A DNA stretch of 62,680 bases from Telluria aromaticivorans (lineage in GTDB: Bacteria; Pseudomonadota; Gammaproteobacteria; Burkholderiales; Burkholderiaceae_D). This document shows positions 23,258 through 34,266 of this stretch, one piece after another. The translations under genes were made by a program, and so were the position numbers. A model generated the notes under the pieces. That model ran no database searches. It was not told where the DNA came from and saw only the letters and a program-made list of their open reading frames with translations. The stretch's first letter is position 1, and each line of letters begins with the position of its first letter. The stretch covers positions 1-62,680 of the forward strand of contig NZ_JABAIV010000013.1 of the NCBI RefSeq assembly GCF_013003915.1. Direction: 5' to 3'.

Positions 23258-24343
23258 ATGAAAAAGCAAGACATGGCGAAGGCTGCGCGGATGCGCCTGA
23301 AGGTAGTGGGCGCGTCGGCATTGATCGTGCTGCTTGCGGCCTGCGGCGACCACCCCCCCAAGGATGACGGCGACGGCGAAGAACCGCCGCCGGTGCGCAG
23401 CACGGGCATCAGCATTGTCGCAGGCAACGCCACCGAGTCAGGCGCCAGGGACGCCACCGGTACTGCCGCGCGCTTCAATGCACCGCGCGGCATCGCCATG
23501 GACGGTGCCGGGAACCTGTACGTCGTCGACGGCGACAATGACACCATCCGCAAGATCACCCCAAGCGGCGCCGTCACCACGTTTGCGGGTTTCGCCGGCG
23601 GGGAAGAATATATCGATGGCGTCGGTGGCAGTGCGCGTTTCACCAATCCGTATGCGATCGCGATCGACAGGAGCGGCACCCTGTTCGTCACCGATGAATT
23701 GCGTATCCGCAGCATCGGCACCGGCGGACAGGTGAGCACTGTGACTACGATCCCGGTCGGCACGAACGTCCAAGGTCGCAGCATGGGCCTGGTTCGTCCG
23801 GGAGGTATTGCCGTCGACACGAAGGGTAGCCTATACGTGACCAACAGCTACGGTACGCGTCGTATCGCCAACGGCACGACGACCATGCTCGAAGGCTCGA
23901 ACGTGGTGAATAACCTGACCAATACCCAACCCTTCTATCCGCGCGGCATTGCTGTCGACAGCAACGACAACGTTTATGTGGCGGACCTGCAGAAGACGGT
24001 CAGCAAGACCAACGGCTCGACAACCCTGACCCATCTGGCCGGTACGCCTGGGACAACCGGATCGCGCGATGGCACCGGTACGGCGGCCAGCTTCGAGCGC
24101 GTGGTCGCGATGACGGTCGACCCGCAAGGTAATGTCTACGCGGCAGATGAAATCAACAACGTGGTGCGCAAGATCACGCCGGCCGGTGTCGTGACGACCG
24201 TTGCCGGCACGCTGAAAGCGACAACGCTGACGACCGGCGCACTACCGGGCAGCCTGCCGCCTATCAACGGCATCACGACGGACGGCAAGGGCAACCTGTA
24301 CGCCACCACCGGTAACGCCGTGATCAAGATCGCCGTGCCTTGA
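23258..24343 (+). CDS. NHL-repeat (six-bladed propeller-like) lipoprotein
   Basis: 361 residues from the ATG at 23258. A basic N-terminus, a hydrophobic stretch and the lipobox LLAAC (Cys29) indicate a lipoprotein. Repeated units PRGIAMDGAGNLYVVD...IRKITPSGAVTTFAG recur about five to six times, the NHL/SMP-30-like propeller pattern. The linker after the lipid anchor is acidic and proline-rich. It is likely periplasmic or surface-exposed with a binding rather than a clear enzymatic role. It ends 21 bp before a single REP. Confidence 0.8.
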   Translation: MKKQDMAKAARMRLKVVGASALIVLLAACGDHPPKDDGDGEEPPPVRSTGISIVAGNATESGARDATGTAARFNAPRGIAMDGAGNLYVVDGDNDTIRKITPSGAVTTFAGFAGGEEYIDGVGGSARFTNPYAIAIDRSGTLFVTDELRIRSIGTGGQVSTVTTIPVGTNVQGRSMGLVRPGGIAVDTKGSLYVTNSYGTRRIANGTTTMLEGSNVVNNLTNTQPFYPRGIAVDSNDNVYVADLQKTVSKTNGSTTLTHLAGTPGTTGSRDGTGTAASFERVVAMTVDPQGNVYAADEINNVVRKITPAGVVTTVAGTLKATTLTTGALPGSLPPINGITTDGKGNLYATTGNAVIKIAVP

Positions 24344-24364
24344 TCTGCCGGCTATTCCGTTTAC

Positions 24365-24395
24365 CGTAGGGTGGGCGGGTTCTCCCGCCCGCGCG
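24365..24395. repeat. Single REP (copy D), GTAG type
   Basis: CGTAGGGTGGGCGGG-TTCT-CCCGCCC followed by GCGCG. Only the left arm is present; no inverted partner follows within 200 bp. It lies between convergent genes. Confidence 0.8.
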
Positions 24396-24452
24396 TTCAA
24401 CGAAAGAACGCGTCGAGTTCCGCTTGCAATCACCCCAGGCGGCGTGCGGACG

Positions 24453-24998
24453 TCAATGCCCAATCGCCGCCGTCGCCACCCCCTGCGCCACACTCGACTT
24501 GCTGGTCGTCGTCGTCAACGCAAACAAGGGCTTGCGCTCCGACTTCTCCGTACTCCACTCATACGCCACCGTCTGCTTGACCCCGTCCGGCCCAGGTTCC
24601 GAGGTATTGCGCTTGCGCTCGCTATGAAACGGCGCCGGCGCCTTCCCCACCACCTTCTCGAACATCTGCTGCGCAACCGTGGCCGGCACCGTCTTCGCAT
24701 ACAGCGCGCACAAATTCTTGTCGGCGTGGACCACCAGCACGAACTGCCCATGCTGGCTCGGCATGACCCAGGCGCCCCCCTTCGCGCCCTGCAGGAACAT
24801 CGCCGCCTTCTCCGCGGGAAGCTGCGGCAAAGCCTTCAGCTGCTTGCGCAGGCCGTCGAAGTCGTGCAGGTACTTGAGGCAGTGCGTCGAATAGATCTCC
24901 ATGAACGCGGCGGCCTGCTGCTCAGGCGCCGCGATGGCGGTTGAAGTTAGCAAGATGGTCCCTCCGAGTGTGATGGCGGCTTGGCGAAGAAGTCGCAT
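24453..24998 (-). CDS. Secreted protein of the NMCC_0638 type
   Basis: 181 residues with a cleavable signal peptide (hydrophobic 8-20, AIAA at about 20-24). The mature part keeps the arrangement ...YSTHCLKYL...L..LP.LP...A..FL.G..G.AW..P...G.FVL, which I recall from the NMCC_0638 family of uncharacterised periplasmic (lipo)proteins. Two cysteines (near 40 and 97) may form a disulfide. The function is unknown. It is convergent with the NHL lipoprotein, with a REP between them. Confidence 0.65.
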   Translation of the reverse strand: MRLLRQAAITLGGTILLTSTAIAAPEQQAAAFMEIYSTHCLKYLHDFDGLRKQLKALPQLPAEKAAMFLQGAKGGAWVMPSQHGQFVLVVHADKNLCALYAKTVPATVAQQMFEKVVGKAPAPFHSERKRNTSEPGPDGVKQTVAYEWSTEKSERKPLFALTTTTSKSSVAQGVATAAIGH

Positions 24999-25097
24999 GG
25001 ATCGTGCTCCGGCTGGTTGCGGGGAGACCCTACTATAACAATGTAGTCATCAAAACCCGGTTTGCCGTAAGGAATTGAACACCGCATTGGAGAGTCC

Positions 25098-25625
25098 ATG
25101 GCGTCTGCCTACAAGAAGGAAGCTGTCCCCGCTGGAGAAGATCCGCCGCTACCTCGAGCCGGGCCCGATCGTGCTGGTCAGTTCGGCTTGGCGCGGCCAG
25201 CGCAACATCATGACGATGGGCTGGCACACGGTGATGGAATTCTCGCCCTCGCTAGTGGGCTGCGTAATCGCATCGAGCAACCACAGCTTCGAACTGATCC
25301 GGCAAAGCCGCGAATGCGTCCTCAACCTACCGACGACGGCGCTGATCGATGCCGTGGTCGGCATCGGCACCACGACCGGCAGCGAGATCGACAAATTCGA
25401 GCACTTCGGCTTCACGCCGGAAGCGGTGAAGGGCGTCGGGGCGCCGGCCATCCGCGAATGCCATGCGCAGTTCGTCTGCCGGCTGCACGACGACAGCCTG
25501 GTGGACAAGTACAACTTCTTCATCTGGGAAGTGATCGCGGCGCGGGCAGCGAAGTCGCCGAAGCATCCGGAGACGCTGCATTACACCAGTGAAGGGGTGT
25601 TCATAGTGTCGGGGAGGTGGTTAGC
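25098..25625 (+). pseudogene. Flavin reductase family protein, frameshifted and 3'-truncated
   Basis: The frame running through LEKIRRYLEPGPIVLVSSAW, NIMTMGWHTVMEFSPSLVGCV and DKYNFFIWEV is a flavin reductase-like FMN-binding domain. The natural start is probably the ATG at 25098 (MASAYKKEAVP), but it is one base out of frame with the rest. An extra C in the CCCC run at about 25131 accounts for it: removing it gives ...EAVPLEKI. The other end is cut after FIVSGR, about a dozen residues before the expected C-terminus, where the tnpB element begins. Both lesions make it a pseudogene. A TTG at 25075 could give an in-frame product with an altered N-terminus. Confidence 0.7.
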
Positions 25626-27090
25626 CTGCGCTCGGCTGGTCTTCTGGCCAAAGAACCAGGTTGACTCCCGGCCATCGTGCCGTTGGCCAAATCAGCCACG
25701 CTGCATGCTGATTGGAGAACGCTCCCGGTTTTTTCCTGTCTGAGACTGTGGAGAGCTGAAAACCACTATCGTCAACCAGGATGAGGACGGCATGCCAGAA
25801 CAGAAATCGGCCAGCGCGAGTGAGTGCCCGGGAATGCAGGAGCCGCCATGCACCTAGGGCAGAAGATCAGGCTCGTTCCCAATAAGGTGCACGCCACTTA
25901 TTTCGCCAAGGCGGCAGGCACAGCGCGCTTCGCCTACAACTGGGGGCTGGCCCGATGGCAGGAGCTGTACCAGGCAAGCCTGGCCGACCCGGCACAGCTA
26001 AAGCCGAACGAGGCGGCCCTGCGCCGCCAGTTAAACGCCATCAAGCGCGAGCAGTTCCCGTAGATGTTGGAAGTCACGAAAAGCGCGCCACAGATGGCGA
26101 TCATCCAATTAGGCCAAGCCTTCGAAAATTTTTTCGCACACCGCACTCGCTTTCCCGTGTTCAGGCGCAAGGGCGTCGACGACCGTTTTACCTTGACTAA
26201 CGACCTGGTCTGCATCGAGGGCGAGCGCATCCGCATCCCGAAACTCGGCTGGGTGCGCATGCGCGAAGCGCTGCGCTTTACCGGCCGCATCGTCTCGGCC
26301 ACTATATCCTGCGTTGCTGGCAACTGGTATGTCGGCATTACCGTCGATATACCCGACGCGACATCCCTGCCGTCTGCCGAAAATCAAGGCGCTGTGGGTG
26401 TGGACCTGGGTGTAAACACGCTGGCCACGTTGTCCAACGGTGAAGTATTCACGGGGCCGAAGGCGCTGTGCACCCAACTCAACAAGCTGCGCCGCCTCGA
26501 TCGTTCCCTGTCGCGCAAAGTAAAAGGGTCGCGCAACCGTGCCAAGGCAAAGCTGAAACTAGCGAGACTGCACGCCCGTATCGCCAACCTCCGTCGGGAA
26601 AGCCTGCACCAGCTGACGACCAGTATCACGCGGCGCTTTCACACGATCGGTATCGAGAACCTGAATGTGAAAGGGATGCTAAGCAATCGGAGGCTAGCGC
26701 GCAGCCTCGCCGACATGAGTTTTCATGAACTGCGACGGCAGCTGGAATACAAGGCGGTGTGGCGCGGCGGATGTATCGTGGTGGCGGACCGCTGGTATCC
26801 GAGCAGCAAGCAATGCTCGTGTTGCGGCTACCGGCTGGAAGCACTCGACCTGGGCGTGCGCCGTTGGCGCTGCCCGGGCTGCAGCGCTTTGCATGACCGC
26901 GATATCAATGCGGCGATAAATTTGAAGAAGTTGGCGGTGAGTTCCACCGTGTCGGCCTGTGGAGGGGACGGCGCTGGCCCTACGCGCAAGCGCGGGGTGA
27001 AACTGGCCCCTGTGAAGCAGGAATCCAACAGCAGGACGCTTGTAGCAGGAATGGCTAGCTTTTGCGTAAGTTTGGAGGAACGGACTGGTG
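25612..27090 (+). mobile_element. Solitary tnpB element (IS1341-group, IS200/IS605 family)
   Basis: Homology to the flavin reductase stops near 25612, and tnpB with its characteristic 3' flank runs to about 27085. No tnpA (Y1 HUH transposase) is present, so mobility would depend on a TnpA in trans. IS605 elements insert without target duplication and carry subterminal hairpins; the left end could not be placed exactly. The right boundary is inferred from the conserved-looking sequence TTTGCGTAAGTTTGGAGG at 27060-27077. Confidence 0.65.
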
Positions 27091-27107
27091 GGGACATGAT
27101 GACGTGA
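25848..27107 (+). pseudogene. tnpB: TnpB RNA-guided nuclease gene interrupted by an amber codon
   Basis: The start is the ATG at 25848 after a GGAG Shine-Dalgarno. Codon 72 is TAG (26061-26063), in the context ...REQFP-stop-MLEVTK, where intact TnpBs usually read FPWMLEVTK; a single TGG to TAG change explains it. Everything downstream is intact: the RuvC residues Asp in GVDLGVNTLA (~185), Glu in IGIENLN (~270) and Asp in HDRDINAA (~350), plus the four-cysteine zinc ribbon CSCCG...CPGC. An ATG follows the amber codon directly, so re-initiation could give a split protein. Otherwise it is a recent pseudogene. Confidence 0.8.
26960..27080 (+). ncRNA. Putative omega (re)RNA of the tnpB element
   Basis: TnpB guide RNAs overlap the 3' end of tnpB and stop at the right end of the element, with the guide taken from flanking DNA. 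The position is assigned by analogy. No covariance model was run, and the guide would begin at about 27080. Confidence 0.35.
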
Positions 27108-27329
27108 ACTTCCCGGACATGCGTCGAACGGGGTAGCGCTCAAGATGATGATCAGCAAGATCGTTGTGGAATGCAGCGGCACCGTTCTCGTGCAGTTCAG
27201 TTGAATCAGAAACTACTGCCATGTTGCGACACAGCAGGTATACATGGGCGGGGGGTGTTACGGGTAGCGAACTTGTTCGTAAGCGATCAATGCCGTTAAA
27301 TGAGTACCTAGCAAGCTGGACCCTCGGTA

Positions 27330-28091
27330 TTAGTCAACAACAGCCTCATTTGCTGATTCTGGCACCTCGACAAGCAGTCGCGGGTTTCGTTCGTAAAGCG
27401 CGAGCTTGAATTCATCGCGGTCGGCGGAGTAATGGCAACGGCGATGACAGTTGGGGCATAGCGCAACGGCATTTGTCGTTTTGTCCGAGCCATGGCTGGA
27501 CAAGGGCATGACGTGGTGGACTTCGAGATACGGTAGGCCGTCCGTACCCTTGAATGGGGCACGGGTGCCACAGCCTTCGCAGTTGCCATTTGCCGCCTGC
27601 AGCACCCATGCTTTTACCGCAGGATCGCGAACAAAAGTCGTTGTGGTCGTCGTCACGGTGGCGGGCGTGGCCGAACCTTTCGGTATGGAACCGAGATGCC
27701 GTTGTCTGAGTTCTGAAACGCGCTTTGCTAGCGTATGAATGTCCGGTGTCGGAACATAGGCCTCCAGCGATTCGATCCCTTGCATGCTCAGCAAGGCAAC
27801 CATTCTCTCTTTGATGTCCGGGCCAATGTTGAGGGCCGGGAGATAACCGGCGATGTACGGCATCTTCAATTCGTACAATGCGGCAGAGATATTCTGCATT
27901 CGGAACTCTACTGACCCTTTTGTCCTGGCAGACAGTGGTCCGGCACGCAGCGCGCGATTCATTGCAGCCTTGTTATAGGGCACGCCCTGAAGCTCCAAAT
28001 GCAGCATTTGGAGGTAAGCCTTGATCGTTGCGGCTAGCTCGGCATCGCTCCAAGCACTGGAGTCGGTCGACGTTGGCGGAGATTCGGACAT
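27330..28091 (-). CDS. HNH endonuclease domain protein
   Basis: 253 residues from the ATG at 28091. The C-terminal domain has CEGCG...LEVHHVMPLS...NAVALCPNCHRRCHY, a complete HNH/McrA-like site with its zinc cysteines and the catalytic His pair. The N-terminal ~110 residues (AELAATIKAYLQMLHLELQG...NKAAMNRAL) form a helical domain seen in other HNH proteins of likely restriction or defence type. A threonine-rich linker (TTTTTT) separates the two. Base composition is lower in G+C than neighbouring genes, consistent with acquisition. No partner methylase is nearby. Confidence 0.8.
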   Translation of the reverse strand: MSESPPTSTDSSAWSDAELAATIKAYLQMLHLELQGVPYNKAAMNRALRAGPLSARTKGSVEFRMQNISAALYELKMPYIAGYLPALNIGPDIKERMVALLSMQGIESLEAYVPTPDIHTLAKRVSELRQRHLGSIPKGSATPATVTTTTTTFVRDPAVKAWVLQAANGNCEGCGTRAPFKGTDGLPYLEVHHVMPLSSHGSDKTTNAVALCPNCHRRCHYSADRDEFKLALYERNPRLLVEVPESANEAVVD

Positions 28092-28259
28092 GGACTGTTT
28101 AGCGTTCGTATCCAAGCAGTCTAGTCTGCGTTCAATATCTTCTCAACAATATTTAGCGTTGCCTGATGTGCTCACCCATCCAACAGCACTCGCGGCGCGT
28201 GATCCGATACCAGCAGAATATCTTTCCCTCTATCAACGTTCATTTGATAGCATTCTGGA

Positions 28260-29546
28260 ATGAACGCTATCCCTGCTTACGGAGCCACTCCTCCACGAAT
28301 CCGCCGCCGCCAAACCCTAGCCCTCGTGCTCTTGGTCGTCACCGGCGTCATCAACTACCTGGACCGCGCCACCCTCGCCGTCGCCAACGAATATATCCGT
28401 GCAGACCTCGACCTCTCGCTCGGCCAGATGGGCCTGCTGCTGTCGGCATTTTCCTGGAGCTATGCGCTCTGCCAGCTGCCAGTAGGCGCGCTGGTCGACA
28501 AGATCGGGCCGCGCTGGCTGCTCGGCTTGGGCTTAGTAGTGTGGTCCCTAGCCCAGGCCGCAGGCGGCCTCGTCTCGACCTTCGGGTGGTTCGTCATCGC
28601 CCGCATCGTGCTCGGTATCGGCGAGGCGCCCCAGTTCCCTGCCGCGGCGCGGGTCGTGAGCAACTGGTTCCCAATCCGTGCGCGCGGCACACCGACGGGC
28701 ATCTACAACTCGGCCTCCCCGCTGGGTGTCGCGCTTGCGCCGCTGCTGTTGGCGCCGTTGATCGCAGCAACCAGCTGGCATTGGGCGTTCTTCGTGACTG
28801 GTGCGATGGGCCTGGTAGCGGCAGTGATCTGGGTCGCCTTATACCGCGATCCGGTCCGCGACCAGCTGTCTGCGGATGAGATCGCCTACCTCGACGCGGG
28901 GCAGAAATCGGAGCCGGCACCCGAAACGACCTTCGCATCCTGGCGCGCGCTGTTCCGGCACCGCGCAACCTGGGGCATGCTGTTCGGCTTCTCCGGATCG
29001 GTCTACTTGAACTGGGTCTACCTCACTTGGTTGCCTGGCTATCTGCGGACCGAGCGTCAAATGGATATCGCTTACGCGGGAATCGCCGCCTCTATTCCCT
29101 TCGCGTGTGGCTTTGCCGGCGCCCTGATTGCAGGTTGGGCTTCCGATCGCGTTGCCAGGCTTTCCGCTTCGCCGCTTGCTGGTCGTCGCAGGGCAGTAGT
29201 CGCGTCGATGCTGGGCATGGTGGCCTTCACGATTCCGGCGGCGCTGGTCGAGAGCAATACTGTCGCCATTGCCTGCATCTCGATCGTCATCTTCCTCGCC
29301 AATGCCGCTTCGGCCTGTTCCTGGTCGCTGGTTACAGTGGTGGCGCCACGCAGCCGCATTGGGTCGCTCGGCGCGATCCAGAATTTCGGCGGCTTCATTG
29401 GCGGAGCGCTAGCGCCGATTCTGACCGGCTTCATCGCACAGAGCTGGTCCTTCGTGCCGGCCTTGTTGACCGGTGCCGGCATTGCCTTCCTGGGGGCGAT
29501 GTCTTACCAATTTCTGGTCGTTCGGTCGATACCTGAACAGGACTGA
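28260..29546 (+). CDS. MFS transporter, anion:cation symporter (ACS) type
   Basis: 428 residues and 12 predicted helices. The N-terminal block VTGVINYLDRATLAVAN, then GLLLSAFSWSYALCQLPVGALVDKIGPR and GIGEAPQFPAAARVVSNWFP, is characteristic of the ACS family (glucarate, galactonate and phthalate transporters). A sugar acid or other organic anion is the likely substrate; no catabolic gene nearby specifies it. Start at the ATG at 28260. It is divergent from the HNH gene, with 168 bp between the starts. Confidence 0.88.
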   Translation: MNAIPAYGATPPRIRRRQTLALVLLVVTGVINYLDRATLAVANEYIRADLDLSLGQMGLLLSAFSWSYALCQLPVGALVDKIGPRWLLGLGLVVWSLAQAAGGLVSTFGWFVIARIVLGIGEAPQFPAAARVVSNWFPIRARGTPTGIYNSASPLGVALAPLLLAPLIAATSWHWAFFVTGAMGLVAAVIWVALYRDPVRDQLSADEIAYLDAGQKSEPAPETTFASWRALFRHRATWGMLFGFSGSVYLNWVYLTWLPGYLRTERQMDIAYAGIAASIPFACGFAGALIAGWASDRVARLSASPLAGRRRAVVASMLGMVAFTIPAALVESNTVAIACISIVIFLANAASACSWSLVTVVAPRSRIGSLGAIQNFGGFIGGALAPILTGFIAQSWSFVPALLTGAGIAFLGAMSYQFLVVRSIPEQD

Positions 29547-29583
29547 GCGCCATCGTTGGTTATTAAAATCTTGGAGCCGTTCC

Positions 29584-29913
29584 ATGAAAATGCAGGTAAG
29601 GCTGAAAGTAGTTGTCGTTGCATTGTGCTTCGGACTCGCTCCAGCAGTGGCGGCAGAAGCTCGCCTCCCCGCTGATGTAGCCAATTACGTGGAGCAGCGT
29701 GAAGGCTGTGACCACTTCCGGGGAGAGATCCCCGACCCGCCGGACCAGCAGCGAATGAAGGAATTCGAACGCGAGATCCGTAAGCTCTGTACAGGCACCG
29801 ACAAGAAACTCGTCAAGTTAAAGCGCAAGTACGCCAAGAATCAAGCCGTGATGAAGCGCTTGAACGAGTTCGAGGAGGGTATCGAGTCGCCTCCAGCGAG
29901 CAGCAGCTGGTGA
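29584..29913 (+). CDS. Small secreted protein, hypothetical
   Basis: 109 residues from the ATG at 29584. A signal peptide (hydrophobic 8-20, cleavage near VAAEA at 22-25) precedes a charged, helical mature part with the pair ...REGCDHFRGE... and ...IRKLCTG... whose cysteines could form one disulfide. It is rich in Lys and Glu and ends in a Ser-rich tail. I recall similar uncharacterised proteins in Oxalobacteraceae but cannot name a function. It follows the MFS gene by 37 bp. Confidence 0.65.
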   Translation: MKMQVRLKVVVVALCFGLAPAVAAEARLPADVANYVEQREGCDHFRGEIPDPPDQQRMKEFEREIRKLCTGTDKKLVKLKRKYAKNQAVMKRLNEFEEGIESPPASSSW

Positions 29914-29940
29914 GGCGAGGTGGCTTCACAGCTTGCGTCC

Positions 29941-31401
29941 TCACTGCAGCCGAATCGCGGTATCGAACACCCAGGTACGGCGAATTTCAATCACGTCATA
30001 CTGCCGCGCTAGCGCAGGCGGAAATGCGCCGTAAGGCGCTTGGCCGGCTACGACCTTGCGTATCGCTTCATCGATGGCCGCCACGCCGCTGGAAACCACG
30101 AAGGTCACCTTCTCCACGGAGCCATCGGCACGAATCGCCATCGTTACGATCGGTTGGGTGTGACGCTGTTTCGCCACGTCGCGCACCATGTCCAGGGTCA
30201 TGTTCAATTCGATTTTCCGGCGCAGGTTTTCCGCGTAGAGCACCAGGTCGGCATTCGGGTCGCCACGTCCAAACAGCCAGCCCCGGCGCATACCGCTTGT
30301 CGTGGGCTGCGCCGCCTCCTGTTTGAGCTGGTTCGCAATCGCGCGCAAGCGCTCCTCGCGCTTGGCCTCCTGCTCGGCACGTTCCCGCTGCACCTGATCC
30401 TGCTTCACCGCCTCTTGCTTGGCCGCGTCCTGGCGCGCCTGCGCCAGTTTCGCGTCCTGCTCGGCACGTTCCTTCTGTGCCTGCTCCTGCCTTGCCTGTG
30501 CCTGCCGCGCCGCCTCCTGCCGCGCCTGCGCCTGCTTCGCTTCCTGCTCGGCGCGCTCACGCTGCGCCTGCTCCTGGCGTGCGCGTTCCTGCCGCGCGGC
30601 CTCCGCAAGGGCAAGCTCTTCTCGCGCAACGTCTTGCTTCGCCTGTTCCTGCCGCTGCCGTGCGAGCTCCTGGCGTTCGGCCTCGATGCGTACAGCCTCG
30701 TTCCTGGCTATCTGCTCGGCACGCACGGCATCCAGTCGTCGTTGTTCCTGACGCGCCGCTTCACGCTGCGCTTCTGCCGCCAGTTCCGCCTGCCGCAGCT
30801 GTTGCGCAGTCTGCTTTTCCTGCTCGAGCCGGGCCTGCGCCAGCGCCTGTTCCCGCGCTTCCTGTTCGATCTGCTTCGGCGCGACGCTATCCGGTTTGGC
30901 GGGCGCACGCACGGGTGGCGCGTCCGCTGCAATCGGCGGCTTCACATCAGGTGGAACGATTGCCGCAGCGGCAGGCGCCTGGACGACGGCAGGAATACTG
31001 GCAGGCGCCGGTGCGGGCGCTGGCAAGGGGGCAGGTTCGAAGGGAGGAGGTGAGAACGAAACGCCAGTGGCTTCGCTTTGCTTGATGACGGGAGGTGGAA
31101 CGGCCCTGGGCAGGGGCGTACTTGCCGCTGCAGGCTTGGGAACATCGACAGGCGCCGTATCGGCCACGGCTGCCGGCGGCAAAGCAGCCGCTGTTGAAGC
31201 AGCGGGCCGCCCCGGCTCCAGCAGCACCTGCAAATCATTCGCCCCGAGGCGCCGTTCTTTCCAGGGAAACTGAAGGCCGGGCAGGCCGGCACCGTTGCGA
31301 CCCAGGGTCATGCTCAGCAACAGCACGTGCGCCAGCAGGGAAAGCACCACCGCGGCGCTCATTCGCCTGGGGTCGGGCCGGGTGAAGAACGCAGCACTCA
31401 C
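29941..31401 (-). CDS. TolA/TonB-like energy-transducing protein
   Basis: 486 residues with a three-part TolA-like layout. It has an N-terminal membrane anchor (VVLSLLAHVLLLSMTL, about 17-33) and a Pro/Ala-rich segment (70-160). A long Gln/Ala/Arg/Glu coiled-coil follows (about 180-370) with repeated QARQEAARQ and ERAEQEAK units, and then a C-terminal TonB-type domain (LVLYAENLRRKIELN to the end). A GTG start at 31401 gives the full anchor; the ATG at 31362 is an alternative. It probably couples the proton-motive force to an outer-membrane process. There are no tolQ/R or exbB/D genes next to it; it lies downstream of gyrB. Confidence 0.75.
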   Translation of the reverse strand: MSAAFFTRPDPRRMSAAVVLSLLAHVLLLSMTLGRNGAGLPGLQFPWKERRLGANDLQVLLEPGRPAASTAAALPPAAVADTAPVDVPKPAAASTPLPRAVPPPVIKQSEATGVSFSPPPFEPAPLPAPAPAPASIPAVVQAPAAAAIVPPDVKPPIAADAPPVRAPAKPDSVAPKQIEQEAREQALAQARLEQEKQTAQQLRQAELAAEAQREAARQEQRRLDAVRAEQIARNEAVRIEAERQELARQRQEQAKQDVAREELALAEAARQERARQEQAQRERAEQEAKQAQARQEAARQAQARQEQAQKERAEQDAKLAQARQDAAKQEAVKQDQVQRERAEQEAKREERLRAIANQLKQEAAQPTTSGMRRGWLFGRGDPNADLVLYAENLRRKIELNMTLDMVRDVAKQRHTQPIVTMAIRADGSVEKVTFVVSSGVAAIDEAIRKVVAGQAPYGAFPPALARQYDVIEIRRTWVFDTAIRLQ

Positions 31402-31518
31402 ATTGACAACCCTTTGCCAGGCGCGGAGATCCCGCCGATCTTGACGCCGGCGGGCAAGCAGGAACGATCGAACCAGCTGGTAGAGCCGGTGCCGGGATGC
31501 CGGCGCCGGCTGCCATCG

Positions 31519-34020
<2,502 letters not shown>

Positions 34021-34121
34021 GGACTGCTTTCTCTATATAACGGGTGATTCAGGCTGCCGTGATGTCGGGCTGCTGCGCTTGAACCTACGCTTGCTTCAAC
34101 CCTGGCCCGCAACGCCTGAAC

Positions 34122-34201
34122 CCGTCGTTCCGGCGCAGGCCGGAACCCAAGTTCGTTGATGATCTCGCAAACTTGGATCCCGGCCTTCGCCGGGATGACG
34201 G
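34122..34201. repeat. Second intergenic repeat family: 80-bp inverted repeat
   Basis: Two arms of about 32 bp face each other, CCGTCGTTCCGGCGCAGGCC in the left and the complement of CCGTCATCCCGGCGAAGGCC in the right, both continuing to CCAAGTT. It lies between dnaN and gyrB. It is unrelated to the GTAG REPs and resembles the GTCATTCCGGCG-type repeats common in proteobacteria. Confidence 0.75.
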
Positions 34202-34266
34202 TGGTAGCTAATCGGGTACTACAGTACTAGGTACTAAAGACCCCGTGACGATCGCTGATCGACCAA

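Noticed and set aside
25075..25743. An intact 222-residue flavin reductase from a TTG start
   Set aside because: The frame is open, but the first ~20 residues do not fit the family while the alternative frame does (MASAYKKEAVP), and the last ~45 residues are element sequence, so a double-lesion pseudogene is the simpler reading.
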